A stretch of 64,000 nucleotides of DNA from Acanthaster planci (taxonomy: Eukaryota; Echinodermata; Asteroidea; Valvatida; Acanthasteridae). The notes below the pieces were generated by a model. The model searched no databases. It was given only the letters and a program-made list of their open reading frames with translations, and had not been told where the DNA came from. The DNA lies in the NCBI RefSeq assembly GCF_001949145.1, contig NW_019091357.1, positions 4,410,500 through 4,474,499 of the forward strand, written 5' to 3'. The translations under genes and the position numbers were made by a program. Below are positions 1 to 43,266 of this stretch, piece by piece (positions within the stretch are counted from its first letter, which is position 1; each line of letters opens with the position of its first letter).

Positions 1-24
1 AACCCAAATAGCTAATCTTCACGT

Positions 25-80
25 TGACCGAGCTGGGAATTGAACCTAGGCTGCAGAGGTGAATAGCCAGGAAAGAACAA
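25..80 (-). repeat. possible tRNA-derived SINE scrap
   Basis: Read on the minus strand, positions 33-43 give GGTTCAATTCC, a perfect match to the RNA polymerase III B box. No clear A box or tRNA fold can be drawn around it, and the window edge may cut the element. A degenerate SINE fragment is the simplest reading; a chance match is possible. Confidence 0.25.
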
Positions 81-1192
81 CTACGACAATCTGATTCCCT
101 TAATCTCATCAAATTGTTTGTTGTTTGTTCCTCTCTACGTGTATTTTGGCCCGTTCTGATAACCATGCAGTGCTTTTTAGTTGTTGTGAAAAAAAATTGT
201 AAAAAAAAAAATTGTTGTCAGGGAATATAAAACAAAATCTAGCTCTAGCCACATAAAAACCATGCCTTTTGTTCAAGTTTAGTTGTTTTAAATGACAAGG
301 TTAATTTTTTCATTGATGTAAGAATGATCAGTTGTGAACGCAACTGAACCCAAAAAATTCTCATTCTCCTACAAACCAAAAATTCCTTTTTTTCCTGTTT
401 TTCATTTATTTGGAAGTACTGAAAATTGGAGGAGGAAAATGCTGTGTGTTACTTAGCAGATGAACATTGTATTGTAACAAAGAAAGTTGGACAAAGGCAC
501 TGACTCCAGAAGCACAAAGACTCACTTCAACAAAAGAAAACCTCCACTTGAATCCTCATCCCAAGTTTGACAGGGAGTAGTTTTCTGGACTGCTATTATT
601 ATGCTAATGAGGCAATTTAATTATGTTGCAAGGGCCATGTAAATCATGCCATCTGCCCCTCCTGAGGCCGCGGTGCTCCACCGCCACCACAGCAAAAAAT
701 AAACCCCCTCTAATCCCAGTGCTGCAGTCCAAACTCAGTTATATTACTATTAAGTTTATTATCTCAGCGATTCTTTGACTGTGGGGTTGTTTTATTATTA
801 CGCAGATGTTGTGCATAGTAAATAGCGCTGCGTCTTTGTTGAGTGGGCCCCGAGCCTCATAAAGAAAGGGCCAATGAAAGTTGGCCAGTGGGAAAGATAT
901 GTACACTACTAGTGTCACTGTGCGGCGGACTAGTAACGTCGTAGTGGCACTAGTGCTGACGTATGCGCGCCGGACTGTAAACTTCACTCGGGATTTTTTT
1001 TTCCCCTCCCACTAATTCTTGGCTGAAAAGAAACAACTGTGTCTGTGGATTTGTGCTGTTTCCCCTGAACCCCTCTTGGAATATTGCTGTGCTGGGAATG
1101 CCCACAAGCCTCTCTGTGCATGCATGTGGATGATTTTGGAAAAGGTAGGCAACTTTACTAGTTCATGTGTGGCAATTTCATTTTGATTTTTT

Positions 1193-1281
1193 TTTTTCTC
1201 TCTCTCTCTCCGTGGAAAGTCTGCGGCACGATGACGATGCGCATAAAAAGTGAACTGCGGCTGGGTGTGTGTGTGTGTCTG
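1193..1281. repeat. poly-T, CT and GT microsatellite tracts
   Basis: A poly-T run passes into (CT)n at about 1196-1211, and a (GT)n stretch lies at about 1265-1280. Open frames over these tracts come from low complexity and are not genes. Confidence 0.8.
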
Positions 1282-4200
1282 TATGATGGTGTAGGAGAGT
1301 GTGTGCTGTGTTGAGAAGTGGCTCAAGTACCAGTACCTTTGGAAAGGCTTTTGTTTTATTTGCCACAAAAAAAGTACCTGCATTATTTCCTGGCCTGAAA
1401 CATTCCCCTGTACTGCAGGGATGTGGACTACAACTTGGTGGTGTTTTGGAGAGGAGAAAGTCAGGACAGACCAGGGAATTTACCACGAATGCGGGAGCAG
1501 GTGTCTCTTTTTTTTTTTTGGTTGTTGTTGTTGCCACTTTGACAACCAGGCAGCCATGTTTGTCAGACTGCAACAAAGTTACACTGTGATGTTTTGCAGT
1601 TATCCCCCTTAAATCCCTGGAATGACCACCGAAGGGGGACCAGGACTATCAAGGGGTGGCATGGCAGGTGGGGTGGTGATTTGGGGGCGTTTTCGGGCCA
1701 TGCCCTCCCTGGAGATTGGCCAAACGGAGGTGGAGTGTGGCACTCGGCTAAGTTTTTCTCTCTCCAATATGGCTACTCACCGTAGCATCACTAGTGCTAC
1801 TTTTTTCTTTCTTCTTTGGGCTGGCGGGAGTTGTTTGTGCACAGTGTGGTGTGCTGGCTTGGACTTTGATAGACTTGGGCAATTCATGCATGGTAAAGGA
1901 GTGGGTAGATGGAGAAGATGGACACAACAGATAGAGAAAGAGGGCTTTTTGCATTTGTCATTCAGTGACCTTACTTTGCAATCTGAAACATTCACAGGTA
2001 GTTTCAGTGGCTCAGAGTTTGTTTTTTCTTTTTTTTTCCCGGGGGCAAATTTTCAGTCTCCGTTTTCAAAGATTTTATATTCATGGGATGACATGATGAA
2101 AAAAAATATGTGCATGTATGTTGTAATTTTCAATGTCGCCTGTGCCTCCGCTTGAGCTTGGTTGGGGGGTATTGTAGGGACAGTTGCCTCGTGCTGTGTG
2201 AGATGTGTCCGTGTGAATGGGCACGGACGGTGTGGTGAAGGGGGGGGTTGAATTAATGGTGACTGTGATGACAAACAATGCGTCCCCACTTAGCTGGCTC
2301 ATTGGAATAATTATGCAGGGCAGGTTGTGGATGCCGGTCAGGCATTCACTGCTGTCGGGTGGCAAACGGATACTTCACTCTTTGCCGGTTGTTGGGAGCG
2401 TGGTATTTCAGAATACAGGATCGCTGGTAATTTGATGTCACTCTTATTAACCATTTGTGAATATTTATTAAAAAAAAATTTTTTTTTTGGTCGATCCAGT
2501 TTTTATCCAGGAGAAAGATGAATTTGCAGAAGTTTTGGTAAAAGAGATTTTTCATCTGCCAAGTAATTATTAACATCTAATCATTCAGTTTTTAGATTTT
2601 TTTCTCAGTGGTGTAGCTGTGTGTGCATTTCTTCAATTTTCTTCTTCCAAAAACAACTAAAAACCACCAAAAAAACAGGTGCTGTATTTCTGTCAGTGGC
2701 AGCCAGAAATAAGTTCTTGATGAATTCACCAGCTGGAAATGTTCGTTAGTCTTCCAACAAATCAGTATGGTGTAAAAAATGGATGTCAGTCACAGAACAT
2801 GAATTAAACAGAAATCACAAAACAGTGTAGACAAAGCAGAAACAAACTGGACAAATCCCCCAAATGCAGTGTCTTTCACACTTGATGCCACAACCTTTTA
2901 AACCCTGATATTAACTGAAATGCTCCTGGCATTGAGGAAATGTCATTTACATGCAGATCTTGCATAAAGTTTTTTTTCTCTCAGACGAAAAAGGGAAAAA
3001 GTATTGTATTTTTCATAATACATTTATCCCAGAATGAAATACATAAAATGTAGTTCTAGGTTTTACTGTGTTTTCCTCTATTAAATGCAAGCTGATATGT
3101 TTTCTTCACCATTGGCCTTCATTTTCTGCCCTTCGTTGTCTTTATGGATTGATTTCTTCATTTCCGCCCGTTTGGTTCTTGCGGTTAATCATTCCCCGAA
3201 ATTCAAAACTTGCCAAGTAATTACTCAAGATGAAGCGAGACTTTGCATCCCATCTCATGGCCAGTGTTGAAAAGTCCCCTCGCTCTCAACCTTTGTGCTG
3301 CCAATTTCAGGGCCGTGGAAGTTCGGAGCCAGGGCTGTCAATCAATACATGGGAACAGCAGGAGAGAAAGCAATTCACTGTCACCTGTTAAGTAAGGAAA
3401 CACAAGTGTCTTTGAAGAGCACAACGCCATTGGGTTGTGACAAGGGGTAATTTGCATTTGGCCTTCGTGTAATGGAGGAGGGAACCATTTCTTCTGTGTT
3501 GAAGTTCAACAGCAAACTTTACAGAAGCAACTGGGAAAAAAAAGAACTCTTGTCAATTTTGAGTGAAATTGTCTCGCAGGAAACTCTGATATGCCATTCT
3601 CTGAAGGGCAGTTCTATGCAAAAGCGAAAGTTTGAATATGTTGTTAACGACCTTGTCTTAGATCTTAAATAAAAAGAGGCTTTGAAAGCAACAGCCAAAA
3701 TAATTAAGTAGTTGCACTTTCATGTTTTCGCAGAACTCGTTTTTGTTGGTACATCATGATTAACAGCGAGGTTGGGTTAGTGAGGTTAGTAACCATGACC
3801 AGCATGACCAAATGTCCACTTTTGTGTGGATTTGCCTTGAACTCAACTGGAAGATGCTCAAGAAAGCTAAGCACAATTGTGCTTTTTTAACATGTATTAA
3901 AACATTTTTGGGGAGGGGGGTTGAAATCAATACTGCTTGACATTAATTGATGCACCGCTGGTATTTAGGGCCAACATATATGGCCTTGGTGAGACTGAAT
4001 TTGATTGAAAGAGTTTGTCCATAGCGCTGATTGAAACTTTTGACAACAAAGTGCTGCGGGCCGCATATCATTTGCATTTACGACTACCTGTTCATGCTGA
4101 GACTATCCATGCTCAGGAAGTAGTGGGTCCATCATAAATTGACAAAATGGAGGGACTGGGTATACACAAAATAGAGATGAATCATAAACAGACGAGTGGG

Positions 4201-4807
4201 ACACATACGTGTATTGGGCAATCTGAGCAGTAATTTTCGCTTTGAATAGTTGAAAATCAGCTGTCAACAGGAGGAATAACAAATGAAAGGAGAAATCCCC
4301 CCCCAAAAAAGCAGGTACAGACAGCAATGAAATGAAGGAAAAGCTTTAAAAGTGTGGCTTCTCCTGAATCTGCTTACAAAGGAATTTAGATACATAGTTG
4401 TCTAAAATCTTGCCAGAAAACTTACACTTTCTACACTGTAAGTGGTTTGATTCATAATGTGTGATGAGATTTTTAAAACAGTTAAAGTGTTTTCTGTTTG
4501 CATCTGTTCGACAAGAACTTCCAATAGTGGCTGGAACTTTTATAATAACAAAAGGCGATTTTATATTTGTCAGGGTTTGGGATGGGGTTTTGCACGAGTA
4601 ACACTGACCTTTTCTTCACTCATTTTGTTGCATGTGGATTTTTACAAGAGTTTCTCTCTAAATGTCTAACAAGTGTTCTGATTCTTGAGCCTCTTTTTAA
4701 AAGGTTGCTGCAGTCAAATGGTTTCACACCAAAGTCAGTTGAATTTTCCACTTTGCATTTAATTTGTTAACTTTAGTTCGATGCTCAAAGGAATACCAGT
4801 GATTTTT

Positions 4808-4840
4808 TATTTATTTATTTATTTGTTTGTTTTTTTTACA
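4808..4840. repeat. (TTTA)n / poly-T tract
   Basis: A tetranucleotide TTTA repeat changes to TTTG and then poly-T. It may be the tail of a degraded retroposon, but no body can be recognised. Confidence 0.6.
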
Positions 4841-5115
4841 GTTTGGTAAATTTCTTGGTCAGTTGTGGGCAACAGCAATATTTATGATAAAGTTTTCCAT
4901 ATTGATATTTTTTAAGGCCTTGCCTGGGCACAGACTGAAAAAATATTGCACCATGGCTCCCAAGCCCTGTCCTGAACAAAGAAACTTGTCAATATTTCCA
5001 ATCTGATGACAGGGTCGGTTATTGTACAGGATTACACGCTGTGCCCAGCCACAATATGCCAAACCACTTTGTGAACAGTTTGATGAAAAGATTGCAGCCT
5101 TGTGTCTCTACTTCT

Positions 5116-5150
5116 CTGTGTGTGTGTATGTGTGTGTATTTGTGCAGTGT
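5116..5150. repeat. (GT)n microsatellite
   Basis: An interrupted GT repeat with some AT steps. It generates spurious frames on both strands. Confidence 0.7.
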
Positions 5151-8100
5151 GTATGGGAGGGGGGGTGGAACACAGAGAGTGGCGCGTGCGGGGCAGGGTG
5201 CAGGGACTAATTACATGAATAACTAATGAGCAAGGCCAGAGCGGAGATGCCACGCGCCCATTGTAGGCCGTGCATAGTAATGGGCACAAAAGGGTGGGAC
5301 AGACCATTCTCAAGTGCAGGGGGGTTGGGTGGACATTTTTTTTGGAGGGATTTATGCACATCATTTCTGTATACTGTTAATACTTTGTATATGTAGTTAG
5401 CAGTTGGGTGTCGAGTGTGTTTGTAAATGGTTGATTTTACCTTGTACGTTTAAGTGGGAGTGGATTAACATGCAGTTAATAGTTAATTTTGGAATAAGGG
5501 TAGGAATTTACATTTAATTTGAAAAACGTTTACAAAAACTTTCCCATACCATTCAGTCAGTACTGTACAGAGGCTGCAGCTGCCTACCTTGGTGTTTTCA
5601 TATATGCAGAATTATATAGTTTTATTCAACAATAAACATGGTCCAATCTTTGTAAAAAATTGTAGACTGATGTTGGGGCACTTAAACCAAGCAATGTTTA
5701 TTGATAGTTTTAGAATCCACTTTTGTCTTAGAAAGTACATGAATGCCGAAAGGGAAAAACTCAGAATATAAGAGGGATTGTTTACAATAAAAATGAACTC
5801 CAGATTGCATTAATCAAAATGTCAAACCTCTATAAGGGGCGGTTCCGTTTAAACGTTTGGAAAAATCTTTAAACGGATTTGGAACTTTTTTTTTGTTTAA
5901 AGGTGTTAACGTCCTACCCTTATTTGGGAATGACTTCTTCAGGTAAAATGGAATTTGGGAAAGGAACCAGTTGAATGTATCGAAGTTTGTCTTGTGAGCC
6001 TCAAATCTATGATAATTCTCATTCGGTGACACAAGAGAATTCCTGGAAATGATCTGGGGGTTAAAGTATCCTGCCACGTCATGACAGAATTTGTGCATAA
6101 CCGTTGGACTGATTATTTTTTAAAAATCAAAAAGGTTCACATTTTGGATGCATACAACACGTGCACATGCTGGCTTGAAGAAATCTTCCACAGGAAGTAT
6201 TTTTTTTTTATCGAGGAAGAGGATGTTGAATATCGTGGATGTTGTTTTGCTCTCTCTCTCTAAACTGATAAAAATCTGGTATCAACACATAAAATATAAT
6301 TTTCCTGTCTTTAAAGATATTCCCCTTGCTTTCCATAAACCAAGAACAGCACCCTGGTTTTGTTCCTCCGCCAGCAAGTTCCATCTTTGTGTGTTACGAG
6401 CATCACTCCTGACTTGGTTTCCCACTCCCTGAACAATAAAAAATATTACCATGGGGGGGGGAACGAGCATGGCCCTTCCGAAAGAGAAACCACCCAGAAA
6501 CACAATAAAATCCCCTTACCTCGAGAAGAAATTTCAGCCATCCTATAAAAAGATTAAAATGTAATTATGTCCCCATACTTGGGGCAACTACTGTCTAACT
6601 GCAGGGCTTTGTTCCTGTGGGAATTGTAGTGGCATCAATTGACATTCAGTACAACTGCAATTCCCTGCTCCGACCCACATAAGACTTGCATGTGTGTACA
6701 ATGTAGGTCTATATCTTGTCGTCGGTCACATCTGTGAATACTCCAAGTATCAGAAGGCCATACAAACTGATAAATCATTTAGGTACAGTACATACTGACG
6801 TGGGAGGAGCAAAGGGGAAACTGATACGGTTTCTTAGAAATCCAAATTAACCCGAGGTTTGAGGATGCAGACTTTTCGTTAGAATTTACACTGTTAATGT
6901 GTTGTGTGCTCCGGGTACATCATTTCTACATGTACCCGCACTGTCAGATCGTAGAAACTCTTGAACGAACTCCTTTAAATTACTGATGTCCTCCGTCAAG
7001 TGTGCAGTTATTTCTGTCGCCAGCCCCGGCAGACGACTTGACATTTTGGCTTGTCCAGTGCTAAAAAAAAAAACCAAAGAAATAAAAGTGAACATGACAT
7101 TCGGCAAGGACCCAGAACCTGTACATACATGTGCATTGTGCAGCATGATGAATAACTGGAAAAAGTGGAGTGGTCACACAGTTGGCGTTATCACAGAGCT
7201 GCTGTCAGCAATGCCAACTGTCCATATTGGAGGCGTAACAACTTGCTAGCCTCTGCACGCCCTTGCTCGCATGTTGTACATGTATAGTTCAATGAACAGA
7301 GTACATGCGCTGTAGCTACAGTAGTATTTGCAGACACACAGAAAAATGTCTGTAGTTATTGAAAATTGCACAAGACAAAGTCTGTCCTCAGACAGAGGAG
7401 GCTATGTCAGGGAGGGGATCGGGGATGTAAGTAACAGTTGCATTTGTTCGAGCACTTTGATTGGTACAGCCAACTTGAGCAATTCACTTAGTGTAGCCAA
7501 CTTTGAAAAGGAGCAGTTAATGTATGATTCATTTGGTACTTGTTTGTTATAAAAAGGGTACTTACCCTGCACACGTATGTGAAGGTGATTACCTTTTCAA
7601 TTCTGTCTTGAAAAGAAAAAAATAACATGTACATGTACTCAGTAGTGCAGTAGGAAACTCTCTAGGTTAGGATGTACATGACCAACAACTTGTGTTGTTG
7701 TTTGCCTTGATATGTGTTATGAATGTACATTTAGCATAAGATCCATGCCCTAACCAAAAACAAAGTTATGATCTTGATAAGAAATACTGGAATTTTTAAT
7801 CATGGCTCCCCAAACCCACATTTCAATTTTTTTTTCCCCTCTCCCACAGCAATGACACGCACCATAAGATACTCCAAGATAATTAAAAGGATTGGACTTT
7901 TGCTTTCCCCCCATTGAACTATCGCACTGCACTACGTCCCCTGCCTAATGATTGATTGTTTTCTGCATTGTTCACCCACTTGACAAAGTGCCTTCGTGTG
8001 CAGTCATGTTTTATTTAGAGTGAAGCGTACATGTACATGCAGCGTCTTAAACATACGTTGTCCGTGTCTGTACACTGTACAGTATGTTTACATGTATGCC

Positions 8101-8805
8101 TCATTAACATTGGACACTTGTGTGGAGGGGCAACTATGCCAGGCTTATGGAGAGAGGAATATGCCAGGTTTATTTATACACTGACGAATGTAAAGCAGTA
8201 GATTTGAAAGAGGAGAGAAACAGTTAAAAAAGGAAGTACATTTGCTTGCATCTGTAGCCAAAACACAGGATTAGATGCAAAAAGCACTGCTGTACATAAC
8301 TTGGTCATTTCAGGCCGTTCGGTTTTGAGTTGCAAGTTAAAGCCTGTTATGTTTGCCTAGAAGCTTAGGTAGATGTCTTAAAACCATTTTTTGTTTCCCC
8401 TGCCAGCTGATGGTGGGGCCTGGTGCCAATGATGTGGCCCAACAGCTGAGCTGGCAGGTCTACAGCTCTGCAGCAGACCCAGTCTGTCGGGCTTGATTTT
8501 GTAGTCCTCGACAGCAAAAAACTTCTCGGGATCTCTTTCGAAGACTCGTTTGATGCATACAGAGCAGCCACAAAACTTTTATTTGCTGTGTTTTGGGCCG
8601 GACGAGAGTGGGAACGAAAAATGCTGAGGAGAAGCTTTAATTAATGGGAAAAAATGGCTGTCTGTGTTATACCCTTCCCTTGCAGTGGCATCATACCCCT
8701 GTGTAAGTTGTAGGGCCGTCATGTGTCCAACTTCATTTTGCGTCGATTTAAAAAGAAAAGTAACAAGATTGCCACTTTTTTTTTTTTGTTTTTAAACCAT
8801 CACAG

Positions 8806-39363
<30,558 letters not shown>

Positions 39364-41075
39364 ATGCAGCACTTTCCAGGCGAGCCATCCTGTCTCAAGC
39401 AGATGAAGGATTCAGGCTGAGAGAAAACCCTCACTAACGTCATTCTAATCATGATTCATTTTACTGTGTGTGCTGAAAGATTCCTGAGAATCTACCTTTG
39501 GTGTTGTAAGATTTGCCAAGATCAGTACAGAGTATGACGAACTCTACTCTGTAGCACACACACTGCTGTGTGTTATCATTGCATTAGACTTACAGGATAC
39601 AAATGCCTAAAACTTTTCCCACATGACAAGTCCATCTCTTCTGCAACTTTAATACACAAATTCATTTGGCTAGAACAATCAGAGCCTTCCCAAAGTGAAA
39701 TGGAAAAGGGAAAGCTCTGGACTGGCTTTGAGTTAAGACTGTTAGTGCATGTGAAACAGGGAGGTTATTTTTTCTGTTGTTGTTCAGAAGATGCAGCAGG
39801 CAGTTCTGACATCCTTCCAGTTTGGCCACATTGTAGTCTTTCATTGTGACTGTCATCCCCCCGACCTTCCCAGAAAGTTTTAAAAATCGACAACTGACCG
39901 ACTAAACCTGATTGGAAAATGGAGAAAGGCGCATACAATTTCAGACGTGTGTGAGTCAATAGGGGGTGTTGCAAGTAGTTCTGAAGCATGTTCCCATGAG
40001 AGCTGACCCTTGACCTTAAATATGAATTTTGACATATTTCCGTGACCCTGATCGACGGTGACCACTTGAATTTGAAATTCTCAGTAATAAGTTACTCTGA
40101 TGCAGATTATAATGAATTGTATGCAGAATATAGCATTGTTTCTTTTTTTTCTGGTTTGAGTTTTTTTTATGCACAAAACAAATAATTTGTACCTTGCAAT
40201 GAATCCTGGAACTGTGTGCTTGTACATAGAAATGTTGTTCTTTTATTCCCCAACAGGGTTTACTGTTGAAGTTTTGTCAGTGAAAATGCAACCCTTTCAC
40301 TGTTCACTCTTTTCTGCCTTTTGGACGGAAAAATACAAGTGTGTGCCAGCCACTCACAGAAAGCAAACTTTCATTTATTTTAGCTTTTCTATGAAAAGAC
40401 ATTTCCAAATTTCAAAAGTCCTTGATGACCTGCAATGAAATGGTGTGGGTTGAAGAAAAACTATTTTGCTTGTTTCATGTGGCGGAAACCAGCTAGGCAT
40501 TCATCGCCTGAGTGACTGGTGTCTAACAGCTTCCTTAATGAACGTTGATGAATTATTCTAAACTGTTCACGTGAATGTGATCTGTCAGTACTAGAAATGG
40601 AAAAGAAAAAAATATGTGCTGGAAATAGTGCCCAAAGATTGCCTCTGAAAAAGAGTGGTGTGAAGAAAACGACCTATTGATTTAGGAAATTCCTACCTAT
40701 ACTGATCCAATTGTAGCATGGATGGTTTCCATTTCATTGGGGTGGGCACCGGCCACCTCTGACCAATCAGATGGAATGTATAGTAAATGATTGTGAATAT
40801 GATTTCGTAGCTTGTCTGGCATTGGCCAGTCCATTACAAAGCCTGTAGAGAGGCCAAAACAAGCAGTGTGAAAGGCTGAATCAGGAAGAGCTTGTGATTT
40901 CACTAAAGAGGTCAAAGGGTGTAAGACACACCCAGTAGTTAATCAGTCAATAGCAATCCTATTTAAAAAAAAAGAAAAAAGCTCCAACGCCTGTAAATAC
41001 AAGAAAAGAAGTAGTGTAACTTAAAAGACGTCAATGTATGTATATGCTATGAGTTACTTTAGACAGGGACTGTGC

Positions 41076-41081
41076 AATAAA
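41076..41081 (+). terminator. likely polyadenylation signal of the MYT1-type gene
   Basis: AATAAA, 1.7 kb after the stop, is followed within 40 bases by the GT-rich stretch GTTTTGTGCTGTGGCATGTG, as expected of a cleavage region. Confidence 0.55.
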
Positions 41082-43260
41082 TTCCCCATTCGTTTTGTGC
41101 TGTGGCATGTGGTCTTGCGCATCCTATGTGCAACTTATTTATTATGTATGAGTGTCAGACAGTGCGACATATAGTGCAACGGACCAGTGTGATGGAGAGA
41201 GAGTGTGCGAGAGTGTGCAGTATATTTTGTATGGCCATGAAGATATTTTAGTATTAAACTAAAATAGTTACAATACTAATTTCATCTACTGTTATTGAGT
41301 AGCATAATTGATGTTGACATTTTGTGGTGATACTTGTGACCGTTTACCAATGGAGTCTGTGGCATTTGTTTTAGTTTTTCGTCAAGGAACATTGATCACC
41401 GGGTTTTCTTCTTGTCGTGAGCATTTCCATGCAAGCTTTAGCTAACTTTACAAAAGTGAGATTTGGAAGTAAGCACCTGAGGCAGCGGTGTCTTTAGATT
41501 TGGTTGGAACTTCCAAAGTTTCCTGTGGTCTTGACTGTTTTTGGTGTACGTGCCTGTAGCTATGCATCTTACATTTTCAGAGCAATTCCATTTTTCCCAT
41601 TATTGCCGTACCGTAAGTGGCTTCATTTGGAAGCCATTTCTGGACCCTCTTCACTAATGTCGGCAAGAGATGCGCAGTGGGCGGGACTCTTGTGCACATT
41701 CAATTGGAGAGTGCTTCCCCTCCTGTCGTGAGCCATCGTCTCCTACAGTATTAACAAAGTGCCCTCATCCAAGACTGTATGTACAATGCAGAGCACTCGA
41801 GACCATTTGCTGTGGCGTAGCTTGGGCTGGTTTGTCCAGTGGAATTGTCCTTAATAAAGCAGACAATCCTGGACCGTGTCACTTTTTCCTCTTTTGCTGA
41901 AGCTTCTCTACTACGAAATATGCACAAATACATGTACATGGACGCATTATGCATTTCGTATGCAGAGTCATCTCACTGCCTCGACTAAACTTCAACGGGC
42001 CTAAATTCTGGCCGGCACATCCAGCGGGACGTTCCTGCAGGCTTTCAATGCTTCAGAGGGGGAGTAACCGTGAAATGTGTCAAGCCCGTATTTGTAAGCA
42101 ACTTGGCCTTCTCAAACTCCATCAGTGGGGAAGTTTTGATTTGTCTCGCCACCTTTCCACCCTTGCTGTATTCAACTCGAGTAGCCAAGATGCTGTTGAT
42201 GATGCCAGACCAACTGATGCCATTCTTTCCATTTGATTAGGCCCAAAAGAAAAAGTCTCTGGTTTCTAGTCAGGAGCTGGCTCCAAAAGTGGTGCCCTCG
42301 CTTTTTTTCCGGAAATGATGTATGATATGATATATGATATGATATAACGCCGGCCGTTACCAATACTAAAATAGACTGACCCCCCGTACTTTTACTGTTT
42401 AAAAGCATTTTCAGCTTGTACAGTGCACAGGACATAAGACCACCTCGTTTGTCAGGTTCCCAGATGTAAATGTATAATACAGCAATGACGTCATCTGAAA
42501 AAGAGTGCCCGTCGGAATGTGTAGGGAACTAAAGGGACTCCTTTACTGTACATATTACTCAACTGTACCCCATCGAAAGCACGTAGCAGGATTCCAGTCG
42601 ATTAAAGCAAGTTTGACAGCTTTTGTACATTGTTTTATACCAAATAAACTTTTTTATTTTGCCGATGCGCAGGTCTTCGATGATGTGCGTGCTGACCAGA
42701 AACCGGAGACTTTTTCGGCCCTAAATATTTTAGCAATAATTTATATTTATGCATCACAGTCCTTGCATTTCCAGTGGCATTTTGTCAGTCCAAGGCCTTT
42801 GGGTACCGTTGTCAGTGTTGCGAATGATCAAACAATTCCTGCTTCTACCACTGTGATAAAATGGAGGGCCACGTAATACCAACATTGCGTGCCCTTTTGT
42901 TTTTCTCCAGTAAGTTTGCTGTCCGTATTTTTCGACCAAAGAATGACATTTCGGTCGTGCACATTGTAGCAAGAAAAGCAGACGCCATGCATTGAAATCC
43001 ATTTTTAGGAAGAATGCGATTTATTTCTTGTATTAATTTTTGGAGAAATGTGTACTCTTCAGCTCCAAGATTCCAGCCTTCCTCAGATCATCTGTGTTAA
43101 ACTTCTGATGCAATGGAATAACAGTTGTAGATATTACCTTATGTAGAACTCATTTTCTGTAGCGTTAAGAACTTAGGCAACTAACTTCATTTGTTCCTTT
43201 TTTTCTCCCCGAAATGTACTAAATGTTTACACGATGTGATTATGTGTATCTTGTCAGTGA

Positions 43261-43266
43261 AATAAA
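43261..43266 (+). terminator. alternative distal polyadenylation signal
   Basis: AATAAA followed by a TG/T-rich region. Use of it would give a 3' UTR of about 3.9 kb. Confidence 0.35.

Larger units (their letters stand above)
1..8805. other. 5' region with no supportable coding gene
   Basis: Nothing here shows the codon pattern or splice-linked homology seen in the exons that follow. Visible items are a B-box-like tRNA/SINE scrap near the left end, CT, GT, TTTA and poly-T tracts, and a small CpG-richer patch around 650-1000. A noncoding first exon of the MYT1-type gene may lie here. One candidate ends at a strong GAT|GTAAGT donor at 7427/7428, but its frame does not join the first coding exon, so it could only be untranslated. 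Confidence 0.5.

Noticed and set aside
1622-2155. 177-codon plus-strand frame in the 5' region
   Set aside because: Its composition is poly-T driven (Phe-rich runs), with no family resemblance and no junction that fits the MYT1-type gene.
7328-7427. Possible first coding exon with a strong GTAAGT donor
   Set aside because: It would leave phase 0, while the exon at 8806 needs phase 1. It could only be a noncoding exon, for which there is no evidence.
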